Of a stretch of DNA of 64,000 nucleotides, positions 34,202-46,128 are shown one piece after another. The stretch's first letter is position 1. The number at the start of each line of letters is the position of its first letter. Source of the DNA: Suillus spraguei (taxonomy: Eukaryota; Basidiomycota; Agaricomycetes; Boletales; Suillaceae); assembly GCA_016800925.1 (NCBI GenBank), contig JABCPU010000203.1:1-64000 (forward strand), given 5' to 3'. The notes beneath the pieces were generated by a model. That model searched no databases. It worked only from the letters and a program-made list of their open reading frames with translations, and was not told where the DNA came from. Made by a program: the position numbers and the translations under genes.

Positions 34202-37113
34202 ATGTCACAGCTCATTCCAAGTACCACACCATTCGAAGTTTTTAATGAAGGGACTATAACGGCAGTCGCAGTCATAAGCGAATGGTTACAGACTCGTACG
34301 ACAGGACACTTTGTCTTTGGGACTTGGAGACAGGTGTCATGTTGAAGAAGTTCAGATTAGAGTGGGATCACGGTTGGGTGTCGGCATTGGCGGTATCACG
34401 AAATGGTCAAATCATTGCGGCACTGACTCGGAGTGGTGAAGGAAATCAAGAAATCAAAATCATAGCCTGGCATGGTGAAACTCTCACCCAACTCATCAAA
34501 GGCGACTCCTATTGGGTCTTGTCGGATTTCTCTCCCGATGGTACGGTCCTGGCCACTGGTTCAGATTTCTTGGACGAGACAAAGTTTTGGTGTACCAAAA
34601 CGTGGCAGATGCAAGAACCAGTCCACTGTGATAGTTTTATCTGCTGCGTTCGATATTCGCCTTCTGGTGAACATCTTGCCATCGCAACAGGGTGGCATAT
34701 TGGAATTTATAATCCAGACATAAGGGAATGCCTCGCATATTTGAAGACACAATCAAATCCACTTACTTGGACGCTCGGTGGCACATATATTCTTTCTGGA
34801 GGCAACGAAGAGGATCATACCATACGAGAGTGGGATACATCGACCTGGCAACAGGTTGGTCATCCCTGGGAAGGCCATACTTGGTATATAAATGACATTG
34901 CCATCCATCCTGCTGGCACCCTCATCGCTTCCGCGTCTGAGGACAAACATGTCCGTCTCTGGCGGCTCTCAGATCGACGAACTATCGCCATCTTCCAGCA
35001 TTCGGACTCACAGAAATCTGTCATTTTCCAGGCACATGCCTTCTTTCTGGAGGCGGTGACCTATACGAGAGTGGGATACATTGACCTGGCAGCAGGTCGG
35101 TCATCCCTGGATAGGCCACACTGATTATATCAATGCCATTGCAAATAATCCTGCTGGTACCCTCATCGCTTCCGTGTCTGGGGACAAACATGTCCGTCTC
35201 TGGCTGCTCTCAGATCGACGAACCATCGCTATCTTCCAGCACTCGGACTTGCCGTATTGTGTCACTTTCTCCACGGATGGCAGGCACATTCTCAGCGGAG
35301 GCAAATATAAAAAGATCTCAGAGTGGGCAGTACCAAAGGACGCTCATTCACAGGTGAGTTTCCGTTCTTGACTCCCATTTCATAATGCAATTCGAGCATC
35401 CTTCTTGCAGGTCCTAACTATCATGAGAGCCCGCCATGCATGTATAACTGGGGGCCTAGCCACTGCTGAAGATTTACTCACCCAAGACATCCACACCGAC
35501 GCCAATGATTATATTTCATATGCCCATCGCTCATTTATTCTGGCTCGAAAACATGCCTGGGACCTCGCCCTTGATGATGCGATCAAGGTGAGCTATACGG
35601 ATTCATGATGATTCTCTTACTAAAGGTTTTTTTCATTTGTGACAGTCTATTAGCATTCTGCCCTCATTGACAGGATACATCTCCAAAGGCATCGCCCTCT
35701 GCGGAAATGGCCACATCCAGGATGCAAGGATAGCATTCAGTGCCGCATCCATGTTCACCAACCAGATTTCAGAAATAAACCAATTTCGTCTCTTGATAAA
35801 GGTAGCTTCAATTCATCTCGCATATTCTCAGCTTCATTGCATGTTTCAGGCCATCGCTCTCCTCAGCGCAGATCAACATGACGAAGCAATGTCGCTCATA
35901 AAAGAGCTGGCTGTCACTTGCCCAAGTACCAATCCTCTCGCGCGTTGTGTCGTGGAAGTAAGTGTCATGCGGCTACGCTCCGTCATAGATGCTGATCTTT
36001 ATAACTCGCACGTCAGACATATCTGCGTGTTCAGCTTGGAATCAATGCCTTGGGTGGTAGCCGTTACGATGAAGCTGCTAACCACTTCACTGTTGCTGTC
36101 AACTCAGGCACTTTCTCATCGAGACACATTCATAAAACATACGAGGACTTGACTGTGGTGTGTCATGACTATGATATATAATCCTTTTCACCGCTGAGTG
36201 CTTTATCTAACTCTTTGGGTGGGATCTCGAGTCTTTGTGTGTCACTACACACCAGAAACGGTGCCAAGCGTTCCTTGGGGCAGGTGAACCTGAGGAAGCC
36301 CTCGCAGCACATAAATACATGATGGACGCCATCGACGAATCTGCGAAGGCCAGCTGCCTCGATTGGTCCAATGGCAAGTTTTCAGTGACGTCACTCGAGG
36401 CTGTCATACTCACCCGCATTTCACTCAGAATTCAAGGAAAGATGTAGTGCGGCACTTGCTGAGCAAAATGATCGTATTTTTGGCGTATATACTCCCTTGT
36501 TCAACTCTGTCGCTACTGACCATTATGCAGGCACAAATCCCGGGTCAGGAGCAACATGGCTATGATGCAGATCCCAAATTCTTCCACGGAATGCATCAAG
36601 TGCGTGCAACATCTTTCTTAATTTCTTACATCGTTCATTCCAGCATTCTCAAATTTCCCGAGTAGGATCCCAGCAACGTCCTGGGCGCCTCAAAAGACTC
36701 CAGCTCGCTATGACGAGAACTCCTCGTTCAGCTCCCCGGGGGGTACCTACCACCCCACCGCCAGTCATCGCCACTACCACCTTTGGTACTCACCTAAGCC
36801 ACCTATTCACCCGGTCGTCCCACCGTCTCACGCCGCCTGTTGTTAATGTTCCGTTTGCACAGGGTAAAGAGGTGTGCTCGGTTGATTTTTATCACACGTC
36901 TCGCGTGTCTAATGCATAGCCTACAGCGTAACGCTGCTGCAGGTGCTCCTGGTAAAGACCCGGATATCGTACCTGATGATGAAGATATTGATACTACTCA
37001 CCCGGACCCCAATACACAACAACAACAACCAGTAGTAGTGCAGGCAGACACTGATGTCCGTGGGTATTTCAGTCTTACCATCGATCTTATTATGATATTC
37101 ACATTGGATTGAA
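34202..37113 (+). pseudogene. WD40-TPR repeat protein, copy 1 (degraded)
   Basis: ATG at 34202, then WD40 repeats: RTLCLWDLETG, LATGSDFLDETKFW, HTIREWDTSTWQQVGHPW, LIASASEDKHVRLWRL, and a near-duplicate repeat LIASVSGDKHVRLWLL. After introns at about 35358-35410, 35588-35645, 35803-35850 and 35959-36017 come TPR-like helices (YISYAHRSFILARKHAWDLAL, TGYISKGIALCGNGHIQDAR, LSADQHDEAMSLIKEL, KRCQAFLGAGEPEEALAAH). The tail has VPFAQGKE, an intron, and GAPGKDPDIVPDDED. Frame breaks near 34275 and 35055 in the WD40 part make it a likely pseudogene. The family is a mushroom-type WD40-TPR scaffold; its function is unknown to me. A split paralogue is at 54715-59130. Confidence 0.65.
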
Positions 37114-37659
37114 GCACTACATTTTTATCGATAGGTCCCATTCATCCGAAATGTTGTCCATAACGGTCACAAAATCAATTACCGGAAATGACGACAGGAC
37201 AACCTAAGCGAAGACTGCACGGGAGGTTTCCAGCCCTGGAGGAACACGCAACAGTCTTTTTGGGTGGGAGTCATGCGGAAGGTACGCTGAATGTGGGGAA
37301 GAAATGGAAATGCACCATTCAGGAAGACCAGGCTTTGCATTTTCAATGCAATTTGTTTTCCTCGCTATCCCACTGAATTCATTCTAACCTGAAGTAATGA
37401 GGACGTTATCGCAGTCGATAAAGTATTTTCCACAATTTTTAATCGTCGTATACACGAAAGGCCTCAGTGGGCCTAATGCACCATTCCGTCGTGTGAGATC
37501 GTTCTTTCACGTGCACTCGCTGCAGAATCGCTTTGTAAGTTCAATATTGCCGGGTCATAAGTTAATCCCAAGTATGACCGTTTTGTTCGACATTATGTTA
37601 TGGAAGTGGGATAAATTATACTGGCGATTAACTGGCACGCGATGCTTGGATGGGGAGCT
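37114..37659. other. 3' flank of the WD40-TPR gene
   Basis: No gene. About 37140-37235 (CATTCATCCGAAATGTTGTC, AAATCAATTACCGGAAA, GCGAAGACTGC) is repeated with variation at 37680-37765, 59300-59375 and 60950-61022, always near the 3' end of a gene or gene copy. Confidence 0.4.
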
Positions 37660-38005
37660 GAATATTTTATATATACTTCACCCATTCGTCCGAAATGTTG
37701 TCCATATGGTTACCAAATCGATTACCGGAACCTTGACATGACGATCTAGCGAAGACTGCGATAAAGCACGGATACAAATTATACAAGTTCCTAAAAACAA
37801 GATACAAAAGACGGATAAGTTTTTGACGAGGTTGTCCATGTGTAGAATAAATACGCGACAAGTATCCAGAGTGCCCGTGTGTAATGTGATCACCTTCAGG
37901 ATGTTATTTGGAGGAGGTTAGGAAACTGCGGGGGGAGAACCGGTTTGCTGCTGTAGTTGTTAGTGACCAGGTGCGCCAGGTGGATAGAGCGGTATCCTAC
38001 ATAGA
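37660..38005 (-). pseudogene. Duplicated 3' end of the RhoGEF gene
   Basis: Collinear with 60930-61265, the last codons and 3' flank of the DH-PH-CNH gene: shared blocks include AAGTTCCTAAAAACAAGAT and GGGGGAGAACCGGTTTGCTGCTG-like sequence. No longer open frame exists, so it is a partial genomic duplicate. Confidence 0.65.
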
Positions 38006-38025
38006 TATCAGCTCAGTGGGCAGTT

Positions 38026-38470
38026 CCCGAAAGAGATAAGCAAATATGCAAAGTCAGCTACGTTATTCCGCCCCATATCTGGAGCCATGGCTGAGCGGTT
38101 TACAAATACCACTGCTCGGGATCGAGGGCCTGTACATGCCTGCTGCACAATCAGAGGGGATGGGCAGTATGGATGTGGCGGAGGAAAAGCTGAAGGAGGA
38201 AGTCAAGGAACAAACTCCGAATATGCACGTGAGATGTACGTTGTTGTGACGCGGCTGCTGTGCGAGCGCTTTCAAGTTGGTATCAAGGAGCCAGATTTGG
38301 AGATGTCCATATCTCTGGGCTGCCAGCGCAGGCTGAGGAGCTTGAGTTCACAGGCATAGTATTAGCAAAACAAAATCGCGGGTGCAAGCGCGCGAGCTAC
38401 GCAAATGGAGAGTGGGGTTCTGGGAGTAGCAGGCGCGATGTTGTGAATATTGGCTTGAGAGGATGATGTG
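38026..38470 (+). pseudogene. GPATCH1 fragment
   Basis: Aligns with GPATCH1 31608-32105 (AAATATGCAAAGTCAGCTACG, GGATGTGGCGGAGGA, GCGGCTGCTGTGCGAGCGCTTT) with several deletions and stops. A further piece of the same gene, GGGGGATGATGTGCTCACGT, lies at 39848-39890, beyond a LINE insertion, so the fragment was once continuous. It has no intron evidence either way, because the parent exon is intronless here. Confidence 0.75.
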
Positions 38471-38621
38471 CATGTTGGATTCCGACGAACCAGGGAGAGA
38501 AAAGAAGACGATGGCCGAAGAATCCGAGAAGCAAGGCACGAGGGGGAGAAGCTGAGGAACGTGGTTCGAGCGCAAGCCATAATAGGCCAGTGAGGTGCGG
38601 TGCGCTGACATCGGCCGAGCC

Positions 38622-39339
38622 ACAACCGGGACACTACCTGATGGACATGTTCCACGACGACCTACGCAGGGTCATCCCAGCCAACGATGGAAGGAAACTC
38701 ATCATCAGGTGGACGCCAGGGCATAAGGGCATCCCGGGCAATGAAGCAGCGGACAAGCAGGCGAAAGAGGCAGCGAGAGGGAAATCATCGGGAACGAACG
38801 AACTCCCGAAATCCTTGCTAACAAAACACGGCGAAACCAAGGAACTGCCACGTAGTAAGTCAGCGATCAAACAGACATACCACCGCAGAATAAAGGACGA
38901 GGTGACGGAAATAGCAAACAACTCATCAAGGTTCACCGCCCTGCGCACCATAGACCAGTCAGCTCCTTCCAACAAATTTGCCGCAAAAACCGCATCGTTA
39001 CCAAGGAAGCACGGCTCGCTTCTCTTTCAGCTCAGAACGGGTCATATAGTGCTCAACAAACACCTACACCGGATATCGAAGAGCCAATCAGCCAAGTGCG
39101 AAAACTGCAACGCGCACGAGGAAACAGTACATCATTTCCTACTAGTATGCCCCACCTTCACCAGACAGAGAGACGCCATGCGTCTCGAAGTAGGCCCGCG
39201 CAAATACAATATCAAGCACTTGCTCAACGATACTCAAGGAATGAGAGCGACCCTGAAATACATCGCACGTACAAGACGCTTCGAGCAGACTTTCGGAGAT
39301 GTTACCCCCCCCAAGGAAAAAGAGGAAAGGAGAGAATAA
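38622..39339 (+). pseudogene. LINE ORF2 C-terminus: RNase H and zinc motif
   Basis: An open frame running to TAA 39337-39339 encodes RWTPGHKGIPGNEAADKQAK, the last part of an RNase H domain, followed by a LFQLRTGHIVLNKHLHRI segment and CENCNAHEETVHHFLLVC, the C-x2-C-x7-H-x4-C motif found at the end of many Tad/I-clade LINE proteins. The reverse transcriptase and endonuclease parts are missing by 5' truncation. The frame itself is unbroken, so the insertion may be fairly young. Confidence 0.85.
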
Positions 39340-39543
39340 CAGAACGAAACCAAACCCAAACATAACCGCTTGCCTCCTCACAGGCATCACAGTTCCCGCC
39401 CACGCCGGAACCATTGTCAAGACGCTACCAAGACAAGATATATAGAGTAAATACCAAGGTACATACATGTAGGAGATGTCCAACATAGGGCTTAGCCCCA
39501 ACGGACAATAAACAAGGATTCAAAAAAAAATAAAAAATAAAAA
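38622..39543 (+). mobile_element. 5'-truncated Tad-like LINE insertion
   Basis: About 920 bp with an A-rich 3' tail (39518-39543) and a 12-bp target duplication, ATCGGCCGAGCC, at 38610-38621 and 39544-39555. This is the expected product of target-primed insertion that stopped early. The body holds the RNase H and C-terminal part of the second LINE protein, annotated separately. Confidence 0.85.
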
Positions 39544-39899
39544 ATCGGCCGAGCCTCTACAATATATGTCAACGAGCTATGTCTAAATTTTCGTTTCCTT
39601 TTCACTTACTATAAAGTCCAGCGCCGTAGCGTAGAAACATCTCAGTTCTTCTTCGAGAGACTGAGATGTGAGTCTGTAGATTCTCGTACCGTCAGCGTTA
39701 ACTGACGAAAGTAATACCGTACCTTGTTCCTATAGGTATTACGCATGTTAATAGAGTTCTTCGAGAGAGACTGAGATTGTACCTTGTTCCTATAGTTCCT
39801 ATAGACCTTTTCTCCCGCCCTCGTTAGCCTCTTATTACAAGAGTGCAGGGGGATGATGTGCTCACGTATGAACGTTCAAGCTTACCTTGATATAGATAC

Positions 39900-40424
39900 C
39901 CGGCTCAGTCAATCCGCTGTGCAATAACTAATAGACTTTCGTTACACTTCGTACATAGCCCTCGGTCCCGGACTTGCTAATTATCCGTCTTAGATACTTA
40001 CTGTATATAAACCACTTGTAGATCTCCGTAGAACCTTAGTTCGAATAACATCTTAGATTCTACTCATTCTGCCTCCTCCGGACTTAAGCCACTCTCCGCT
40101 TTAAGTCACCTTCCGAGACTTAGGATTGACTCCTATAGTCTATACCTCCGACTCTATCTTCGGATAGTCCATCTTCGTTAGTTTCTAGTTAGGAACTCGT
40201 TCCGAAACTAGCCTTAATCTCTGTCCTCTCCTTACGTTCCGAATTACCTTCGGACGTATTATATCCGACACCTTCGGACACCCGGATCTGTCACGCAACC
40301 CCTTCCGGGTCTTCGGACGAATAACTCCTCCCTGAAATAAGGGGCATTACTCGAGAAAGGGGCACAGTGTACGAACTGAGGCCAAGCCCTTCGGATCTCT
40401 CTACCCTTGAGTACAGTCTTAACA
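39900..40424. repeat. LTR-like repeat, family B, copy 2
   Basis: Collinear with 5-554 and ending TCTTAACA at 40424. Its left end does not show the TGTTA start and merges with GPATCH1-like DNA near 39890. At its right end it passes after about 20 bp into the gag of element 2, which belongs to a different LTR family. The stretch 39556-39845 before it has repeated CTTCGAGAGAGACTGAGA-like motifs and no gene. Confidence 0.6.
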
Positions 40425-40443
40425 CGCCCAATCTACCGACACT

Positions 40444-41051
40444 TCGGGACAAAAAGTTGGTTATGGGACAATGGCAGATTTTATGAAGAGCTTCAAGGAA
40501 GCATTCGAACCAGTGGATACCAAAGGAACCACTCTCACTAGACTCCGAGATCTCAAACAAGGAACTGGAGATCTCCATACCTATGTCGCTGACTTTGAGG
40601 CACTTGCAGCCAAGGCTCAGATCACTGACAACGCGACAAAATCCAGTTCTTCCAAGACAGCCTTAATTGGGGTATCCTTACAAAGCTTTTCAATACAGGA
40701 GATGTCTCCGAAATATTCAGAGATGTTGTGCTGCAATGCATTGCTATTGACAACGCCCATCATCGGCTTAATGCCATGAGGACACGTCATACTCCACAAC
40801 AGAAGAAGAAGAACTACGGGAATGCACGGTATATTCCGAACCGAGATTCCAACGCAATGGTCGTAGATCGAATCTCCGACATGGAGAGATCCGAATGCAT
40901 GAAGAAAGGGCAGTGCTTCGGATGCAGAAAGACAGGACACTGCATCCATAATTGTCCTGACAGAAAGAAGAAGAACCCGCTCCGACAAACCGAAGTCAAA
41001 GGGGAAGAAGAAGATGAAGAAACCGTGAGACGGGTTGTGCAGGATTTTTGA
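40444..41051 (+). pseudogene. gag of element 2 (truncated, frameshifted)
   Basis: Begins in mid-capsid (VGYGTMADFMKSFKEAFEPV). A base is missing near 40640 compared with element 1, moving the frame from 40471-type to 40728-type reading. The CCHC knuckle CFGCRKTGHCIHNC is intact near 40915. Where element 1 has TGA at 8297 this copy has CGA (40983-40985), so the tail ETVRRVVQDF reaches the natural TGA at 41049-41051 inside TTTTTGA. Confidence 0.8.
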
Positions 41052-44000
41052 CGTGGAGAAACAAAGACTCGACGTATGTTTCTCCCAATATAATACTAAG
41101 ACTTGTACGCGCTGTAGGTGAAAGAAAAGAACTTCGTGTCCCCATCACCCTCCACTCGCGTACTCGCCTGAAATCCGTCGACACCACCGCTGTTATTGAT
41201 TCTGGAGCAGCAGGAACATTCATCTCAGGAGAGTTTGTGAAACTCCATCAAATCACACGACGAAAACTCAAAGAACCATTTCGAGTTACAACGGCAGATG
41301 GAACCCTCATAAAAGGAGGGCCGATCACGCATTACTGCCTTCTAGTGGTCAAGATTGACGATCAAACCATGTATGGAAAATTCAATATCACTAAACTAGG
41401 AAGAAGAGATCAAATCCTCCTTGGAATCCCATGGTTACGAGCAATGAACCCAATTATAGATTGGGCTGCTGAGACACTTGTCCTTTCACGGACAGAGAAA
41501 TCAGACGAGATTGAAATCGATTTGGACGAAGATTGAAAGAAGAACGGGTTACCCCGACTTTTTAACCACCATATCAGATGGCAACATTCCCGTCTTCCGA
41601 AACCATTCATCGATTCTCCTATCGATGATCCAGAGCCAGAAGTACGAATGCCACATACTATAGAACCCACTCCACGTGTACAACTGCCGCGAGCAGTATC
41701 ACCGATTCCCCGCGCAGAGAAGCGCAAGAATGAATCCGAACCCGAACATCGGGTTGGACAAGAACCTATTGAGCAATGGCCAATAGAAGAACAGAAGCAG
41801 GGAAAGAGGAAGACAGAAGAAGAACTCCCAGGACGAAGCACCAACGTACCGAAATTATCCAAATTCTTCGTTCCCCCGAAAACTCTTTCAGCTTCAATAG
41901 AAGAAATTCCCGATAAAGAAGAACCCGTGCCCTTGTTGATCCCAACAGAGGATGATGACCAATTCGACACCATGCACGATGTCTGGCATGCGCCAGAAGT
42001 ACGTGAAATTTCTTCTTACGAGCTTAGAGATGGAGAATTTCTTGTGGAATACGATACCAATGGAGTCAGCATGAGGATTATAGAAGAAGTATCTATGGAT
42101 ACACCCTTAACACGTGATGGAACTTCTCAACTCGAACAATCCTCCAACTACTCCACAATTCCTCTCCCTCCCCGAAATACAGTAATAAAGCTCAGGAATT
42201 CGCTATGGATGAAAAGGAAAAGAAAAAGAAATCCTTTGATGAATTGGTCCCAGATTATTTGCACGACTTTGCAGATGTCTTTGCTAAAGACGGACTGAAC
42301 AAACTGCCCCCTGAACGCCCTGGCATCGATCATCAGATCGACACCAAACCTGGTTTTATTCCTCGCACGTCTAAGGTCTACCCGCTATCGGAAAAAGAAC
42401 GCGCTGCCGTTAAAATGTTTATCGATGAAAACATTGTGAAAGGTTTCATCTCGGAATCGAAATCACCTCAAGCTAGTGGTTTCTTCTTCGTGGGAAAGAA
42501 GAGTGGAGAATTGCGTCCCTGTCAAGATTATCGTTACATCAATGATTGGACAGTCAAGAACGCCTATCCGCTCCCACTCCCTATTTCCCTTGTCGCACGT
42601 CTTCACAATGCACAGTTCTTTATGAAAATGGATATCCGGTCCAGTTATAACAACATTCGCATCCATCCTAACGACAGGTGGAAAGCTGCTTTTACCACAG
42701 AATTTGGCCTCTTTGAACCGAACATCATGTTCTTTGGCCTCTGCAATTCCCCAGCAACTTTTCAAGCGTACATGAATCGCACCTTTCAACAAGAAATCAA
42801 TGAAGGATGGATGGTTATCTATATGGACGATATCCTGATTTTCTCTACGACTATGGCAGAACACCGCGAACGGACAAGACGAGTTTTGATGAAAATACGA
42901 AAAGAACACCTGTTCTTGAAACCGGAGAAATGCACCTTCGATGCAGAAGAAGTGGAATACCTCAGAATGATAATTCGCCCCAGACAAGTTGCTATGGACA
43001 CCGCCAAAACCAAGGGAATCTCCGAATGGCCAATCCCAAAATCTGTAAAAGATGTTTGGTCATTCCTCGGTTTTTGCAACTTCTACCGCACATTCATTTC
43101 CCACTATTCTGACATCGCCAGACCCCTTATTGATTTGACAAAGAAAGATAAGGCCTTTGAATGGTCAACCGAATGTATGGACACCTTTGAAGAACTGAAA
43201 CGACGTTTCACATCCCAACCGGTACTCCGTAATCCTGATCCTTCCAGACAATTTGCCATTGCTACCGACGCTTCGCTCGTAGCAACCGGCGGAGTTCTCT
43301 TGCAGACTGATGAAAATGGTGTCTACCACCCATGTGCATATCTCTCACAGTCTTTGAACCCCGCAGAACGCAATTACCAAATCTTTGATCGGGAACTCCT
43401 TGCCGTGATCCGGGCATTGAACGAATGGCGTCATTATCTTGAAGGAAACCCACACCCTGTCCTGGTATTCACCGATCACAAGAACCTTCTGTACTTTAGA
43501 AGTGCACAGAAGCTTACCCGTCGCCAAGCACGTTGGCAATTGATTTTGTCTATCTATGACTTGGAACTGCATCACGTTGCAGGTGTAAATTGGCAATACC
43601 TGATGCACTATCTCGTCGACCCGACTACGACTCTGGCAAAGACGATAACGAAGACCAGACACTCCTCCCTGACGCTTTGTTCGTTCGTCTTATTGACACC
43701 GATTTGAAGGATGTACTTTCATCCTCTGACCCCCTTGACGACCCTGTATTCAAAACAGCGTCTGATGCCCTTGATGGCGTGTGCCTGCCTCCTATGAAAT
43801 CGGCACTCTCTGAATGGAAAATTGAGGAGAATGTCCTCTATTTTAAAAACCGTGCCTATATTCCTCCGGCGCACCGTCCCGATATCTTAAAACGGTATCA
43901 TGATCATCCTACCGCGGGACATCCCGGTAGATTCAAAACAGAAGAACTCGTGAAACAAGAAGCATGGTGGCCTGCCATGGGCTCCTATATTCGGAAATAC

Positions 44001-45143
44001 GTTGAGGGTTGCGCCCTTTGCCAGCAAATGAAAACGGATACTCACCCTGTTCGACCCCCGCTCACGCCTATTCCCTCGTCGGCTGTTCGCCCGTTCTCCC
44101 AAGTCTCCGTTGATCTCATCACTGACCTTCCCGTCTCTGGAGGCTTTGACAGTGTCATGGTCGTGGTAGACCATGGCCTTACGAAGGGGGTGATTATTAC
44201 CCCTTGTTTGAAAACCATCACTTCAGAAGGTGTGGCTAAGCTATTTTTAAAACATGTTTACCAATGATTTGGACTCCATGACAAAGTCATCTCGGATCGA
44301 GGACCGCAATTCCTATCTCGCTTCTCAAAGGAACTTGCCCGACTTCTCGACTATGTCATCGCTCCATCCACGGCTTACCACCCACAGACTGATGGACAGA
44401 CTGAGAGGTTAAATCAAGAACTTGAAACATACCTTCGTATCTACTGCCGAAACCACCCCGAAGATTGGGTAGAACACCTACCAATCGCCGAATTCGTTCA
44501 CAACCATCGAAAACATGATGCAAGGAATGCATCACCCTTTTATCTGATGATGGGATATGAACCACGCGCTATCCCTCATCTTATCCCCGATTCATCAGTC
44601 CCTGCAGCAGAAGACCGAGTACGATCTCTGCAAAAGATAAGAGAAGAAGCAATCGCCTGTCATAACATTGCAATGCAGACAATGGCCGAACGATCCCGAG
44701 GAGATAAGTACACCCCATGGAAGATCGGAGATAAGGTTTGGCTATCTGCCACTAATCTTAGACTCAAACTCCCATCAAGGAAGCTTGCCCCGAAGCGATA
44801 CGGACCTTTCCCGATCATCGATGTCTTATCTCCTATCACGTTCACGCTCAAACTCCCTCAGCAATGGAAGATTCACCCCACGTTCCACGCTTCTGTCTTA
44901 TCATCCTATAGCGAAACAGACGTACACGGCCCGAACTTCCCCGAACCACCACCTGACATCATCGAAGAAGAAGAAGAATATGAAGTAGATGCAATCCTTT
45001 CTCACAAAGGAACCGGCACTCGCTGACATTATCTAGTTTCCTGGAAAGGATATTCATCGGGGGATAACGAATGGCTCCCAGAAAAGAACTTGAAGAACTC
45101 CGCTCGAATCTTAAACGCTTATAAGAAGCAATACGCCCTCTGA
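41048..45143 (+). pseudogene. pol of element 2
   Basis: Same domain order as element 1: protease (IDSGAAGTFI near 41200), RT with the intact catalytic YMDD at 42820-42831, RNase H (ATDAS near 43262), integrase (VDLITDLP, ISDRGPQF, TERLNQELE), GPFPII, chromodomain. Breaks: TGA at 41534-41536 (CGG in element 1), a one-base deletion near 42170 before RT, another near 43585 after RNase H, TGA at 44265-44267 in integrase and TGA at 45024-45026 in the chromodomain, the last two being CGA in element 1. The RT-RNase H part is one long open stretch (42205-43707). Confidence 0.9.
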
Positions 45144-45198
45144 TTATCCTTCAGTCAAACCAACTCGCGTAAAGCACTTGATTAACTACCACTTCGAA

Positions 45199-46128
45199 AT
45201 GTCTTTCCCCACTGCTTACATCACACCCGTCGCTGCTGCCACCAACAACTCCGACTCTGAAGCTGAACGATATGGAACTCTTACGGCAGAAATCGACAAC
45301 ACCTCTTACATCGAAGCCGCCATCCTCTGTGAGGGACATGCCCTCGAAATTGACAGAATCCTCACCGAAAGAGGTGCCTTCCCCGCTCTACTCATCGTTA
45401 ACATCATCCGCACTGCAGCCCTCATCGAAGCTACTGCTAAAGAAACTACAGAAATCACAATCCGTCACCGTTACATTCATCTCCAAAAACGCATTCGTGC
45501 TTACGCTATGCTGTTGCTTCCTGATTCTTTTAAGAATGATGTTGAAGAAGCTATTCACATCATTGCCAAACATCGAGCAGGCGTTGCTCGACCTCCCTCT
45601 CCGCAAAGAGATACGCCACTTCCTATTCCAGCACCCGCTTCTTCGCGCATCTATTCTAGTTTTGATGCCTTTGCTGGCCTATACACTGCTGTGCAAGAAA
45701 TTGGGCAACTCACCAATACAGTCGTCGATACCATCCAGCAGTCAGTCGCTGAAACTAGAGCAGCAAGAAACCTAGTAGAAGAAGCTATCACTGATTTACA
45801 ACAGATGCAAGCAGACCTTGCATCTCCTCGAACCCCATCCCCCATCGAACAGCAAGTTTCACTACCTCCCGTCACGACCTCTCTTGACTGTCCTGATTGG
45901 CTGTATGAACCCTGTACAAAAGAGCAGTGTGAGGCCGCTAAATTACTAGGTATCCCTGCCACTGAGTTGGTAACACTCGGCCCCCGACTTCGCGACCTTC
46001 ATATACATCCCCCAATGTCTATCCCATCGTCATTCGGTCCAATGGACCCTGTCTCGCCAGTCTTAGTAAAAGATTTTGGCATAACTTCTTCGTCCTCCTC
46101 CAACAAACTTCTTGCGGCTGCTGAATGA
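45199..46128 (+). CDS. Chromovirus accessory ORF3a, element 2
   Basis: Homologue of 13017-13949, starting MSFPTAYITPVAAATNNSDS 56 nt after the pol stop. The frame is complete although the pol of the same copy carries five lesions. Conserved blocks: LTERGAFPALL.VNII, VEEAITDLQQ.QADLASP, EPCT.EQCEAAK.LG, LRDLHIHPPMSIPSSFGPMD and PVLVKDFGITS. It ends AAE then TGA (46126-46128), the same place as in element 1. An earlier in-frame ATG at 45178 exists but is not shared by element 1, so I prefer 45199. Confidence 0.75.
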   Translation: MSFPTAYITPVAAATNNSDSEAERYGTLTAEIDNTSYIEAAILCEGHALEIDRILTERGAFPALLIVNIIRTAALIEATAKETTEITIRHRYIHLQKRIRAYAMLLLPDSFKNDVEEAIHIIAKHRAGVARPPSPQRDTPLPIPAPASSRIYSSFDAFAGLYTAVQEIGQLTNTVVDTIQQSVAETRAARNLVEEAITDLQQMQADLASPRTPSPIEQQVSLPPVTTSLDCPDWLYEPCTKEQCEAAKLLGIPATELVTLGPRLRDLHIHPPMSIPSSFGPMDPVSPVLVKDFGITSSSSSNKLLAAAE

